From contig NZ_FORI01000001.1 of NCBI RefSeq assembly GCF_900113965.1, positions 389,477-453,476 of the forward strand: 64,000 bases of DNA. The letters are read 5' to 3'. Shown one piece after another: positions 62,559 to 64,000 of this stretch (position 1 is the first letter of the stretch; the number at the start of each line of letters is the position of its first letter). This stretch comes from Treponema bryantii. GTDB taxonomy: Bacteria; Spirochaetota; Spirochaetia; Treponematales; Treponemataceae. The position numbers and the translations under genes were made by a program. The notes below the pieces were generated by a model. It saw only the letters and a list, made by a program, of their open reading frames with translations. It was not told the DNA's origin and ran no database searches.

Positions 62559-64000
62559 TTAAACTTGGGCTGTTTCTTTAAGAAAGGCTTCGGCTTCGTT
62601 GTCACCGCCGGTTGTGGAGTAGAAATAAGGGGTTTCTGCGTCGAATTCGCCGGCACAGGTATCGACCATTTTGAAACTGCGTGGCGGGTAGAGTAAGGCG
62701 GGGGAAGTCTCCCCCTCGCTCGCACTGCGTTGCTCGCTACCCCCTCTAACGGGGGTTTCCCCCGTAACGCCCCCATTTTCCATCTTTGCAATCTTTTCAA
62801 GCTTCCACAAGAACCATTCGTCTACCTTTGTGATGTCGTGAATCTGTTCAACAGTAAGGAGCTTGCGTTTGAGTGCCTGATAAATTGCGAAAATGCGCTG
62901 GTCGGTGCACTGTGCTACGCGCTCGCGGATTTTCTCGTCGCCTTCTTTTACAAAGGCCGGGAGGTTCAAATCTTTTACGCCAACTTCAAGGCCGCGGCAG
63001 GCTTTTAGAATTGCCTCTTCAAAATTCTGGCCGATTGCCATAACTTCTCCGGTTGCCTTCATCTGAGTTCCAAGCTTGCGGGCTGCGTATACAAATTTGT
63101 CAAAGGGAAATTTCGGCATTTTTACAACTACGTAGTCGAGAACCGGTTCGAAGCAAGCCTTGGTTTTCTTTGTTACGAAGTTCGGGATTTCGTCGAGGGT
63201 AAAACCTACTGCAATGAGGGCTGCAACTTTTGCGATTGGGTAGCCTGTTGCTTTTGAGGCGAGGGCCGAAGAACGGCTTACACGAGGGTTTACTTCGATT
63301 ACTGCATATTCAAAACTGTCCGGGTTGAGCGCGAACTGACAGTTACAGCCTCCTTCAATTTCAAGGGCGCTTATGATGTTCAGGGCTGCGCTTCGGAGCA
63401 TCTGATATTCTTTATCTGCAAGAGTTACCGTCGGTGCAATAACGATTGAGTCTCCGGTGTGAACTCCAACCGGGTCAAAGTTTTCCATTGAACAGACTGT
63501 AATTACATTTGCCTTTGAATCTCGGATAACTTCAAACTCAACTTCCTTCCAGCCGGAAATACATTTTTCTACAAGAATCTGATGGATAGGGGAACGGTGA
63601 AGTCCGTTGTGGGCAATTTCATCAAGCTCGCGGTCGTTGTTTACGATTCCACCGCCGGTACCACCAAGGGTAAAGGCCGGGCGGATAATTGCAGGAAAGC
63701 CTATTTCGTTATGAACAAAATCTGCTGCATCCTCGTATGTAGTTACAACTTTTGAAGGAATACACGGCTCACCGATTGCTTCCATTGTGTCTTTGAACAT
63801 CTGTCGGTCTTCTGCCTTGTCGATTGTTTCCGGGCGGGCACCGAGCAGCTGAACATTATGCGATTTTAAAAAACCGGATTTCGCGAGCTCCATACTCAGG
63901 GTAAGACCAGTTTGTCCACCAAGGGTTGAAAGCAGGGAATCCGGTTTTTCTTTTTCAATGATTCTCTGAAGGGTTGTAAGCGTAAGCGGCTCAAGATAAA
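62559..64000 (-). CDS. carB: Carbamoyl-phosphate synthase large chain, N-terminal half (5' end outside window)
   Basis: The frame is open to the window edge; residues before the ATG at 63893 (LLSTLGGQTGLTLS) show it continues. It carries the first ATP-grasp domain (NVQLLGARPETIDKAEDRQMF, IIRPAFTLGGTGGGIV, EVNPRVSRSSALASKATGYP) and the oligomerization region (FLWKLEKIAKM ... MVDTCAGEF), then stops at KETAQV. The second half is the separate gene at 41492-43165, about 20 kb away on the same strand. Between IAKMENGG and RSFKMVDTC the usual ~50-residue helical segment is replaced by about 30 residues encoded by the GC-rich element 62697-62774. The stop lies just upstream of the cysK control region. 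Confidence 0.9.
   Translation of the reverse strand, partial: YLEPLTLTTLQRIIEKEKPDSLLSTLGGQTGLTLSMELAKSGFLKSHNVQLLGARPETIDKAEDRQMFKDTMEAIGEPCIPSKVVTTYEDAADFVHNEIGFPAIIRPAFTLGGTGGGIVNNDRELDEIAHNGLHRSPIHQILVEKCISGWKEVEFEVIRDSKANVITVCSMENFDPVGVHTGDSIVIAPTVTLADKEYQMLRSAALNIISALEIEGGCNCQFALNPDSFEYAVIEVNPRVSRSSALASKATGYPIAKVAALIAVGFTLDEIPNFVTKKTKACFEPVLDYVVVKMPKFPFDKFVYAARKLGTQMKATGEVMAIGQNFEEAILKACRGLEVGVKDLNLPAFVKEGDEKIRERVAQCTDQRIFAIYQALKRKLLTVEQIHDITKVDEWFLWKLEKIAKMENGGVTGETPVRGGSEQRSASEGETSPALLYPPRSFKMVDTCAGEFDAETPYFYSTTGGDNEAEAFLKETAQV
62697..62774 (-). repeat. GC-rich triple-hairpin element inside carB (N half)
   Basis: Read on the minus strand: GGGGGCGTTACGGGGG, AAACCCCCGTTAG, AGGGGGTAG, centre CGAGCAACGCAGTGCGAG, then CGAGGGGGAG...CCCCCGCC. 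It has the same arm order as the carB C-half copy and the cysK-nifB copy, with another centre. Here the gene reads the element's forward strand, opposite to the carB C-half insertion. Confidence 0.85.

Overview
The window looks like part of a spirochaete chromosome, most likely a host-associated Treponema. It has moderate-to-low G+C and many very large exported or lipid-anchored surface proteins. It also has Rpn/PD-(D/E)XK family genes, an ANTAR-regulated glutamine synthetase, and many short palindromic repeats. The species assignment is inference from gene content; no rRNA is present.

Layout. 1-1394: 3' end of a beta-helix surface protein and a tiny Rpn-tail ORF. 1489-2394: a full Rpn-type nuclease. 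2616-8080: an ABC-2 type exporter overlapping a zinc-metalloprotease/beta-barrel protein. 8092-8835: a Sir2 deacylase. 8980-19994: an operon-like run with a 2015-residue Ig-repeat/beta-barrel protein, a barrel-like partner, a membrane protein with a degenerate HD-GYP domain, and a DUF4015 glycoside-hydrolase-like protein. 20026-21513: mnmE. 21764-32501: two giant paralogous lipoproteins. 32561-32767: a second stand-alone Rpn tail. 32923-38076: glmS, tRNA-Ile2(CAU), a diguanylate cyclase and purF. 38081-43165 (minus): carB C-terminal half, pyrG, glnA and an ANTAR regulator, which is a glutamine/pyrimidine operon. The N-terminal half of carB is a separate gene at the right edge (62559-64000), so carbamoyl-phosphate synthetase is split.

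The most interesting region is 43250-62531, a sulfur-acquisition island built round a nitrogenase-like enzyme. It encodes NifK-like and NifD-like subunits, a NifH-like Fe protein, a NifB radical-SAM cofactor enzyme and two NifX-type cluster carriers. NifE and NifN are absent. These genes are interleaved with two cysteine synthases, a MalY/PatB C-S lyase, a CGS/CBL-family PLP enzyme, an SsuABC/TauABC-like importer, a LysR regulator and an Rrf2-family regulator. By gene content the nearest known system is methylthio-alkane reductase (Mar), which cleaves C-S bonds for methionine and cysteine synthesis; that assignment is inference. A 19-bp dyad, ACCTA-N9-TAGGT, occurs twice in each of three promoter regions of this island and once, with one mismatch, before the importer. 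In the paired sites it is interlocked with a TTGAC -35 box placed exactly 17 nt from the -10. It is the probable Rrf2 operator and would join all units into one regulon.

A second theme is palindromic repeats inserted in frame in housekeeping genes: two in mnmE, one in purF, one in each carB half, and a weak candidate in glnA. Copies of the same families lie between genes. This resembles the Rickettsia palindromic elements.
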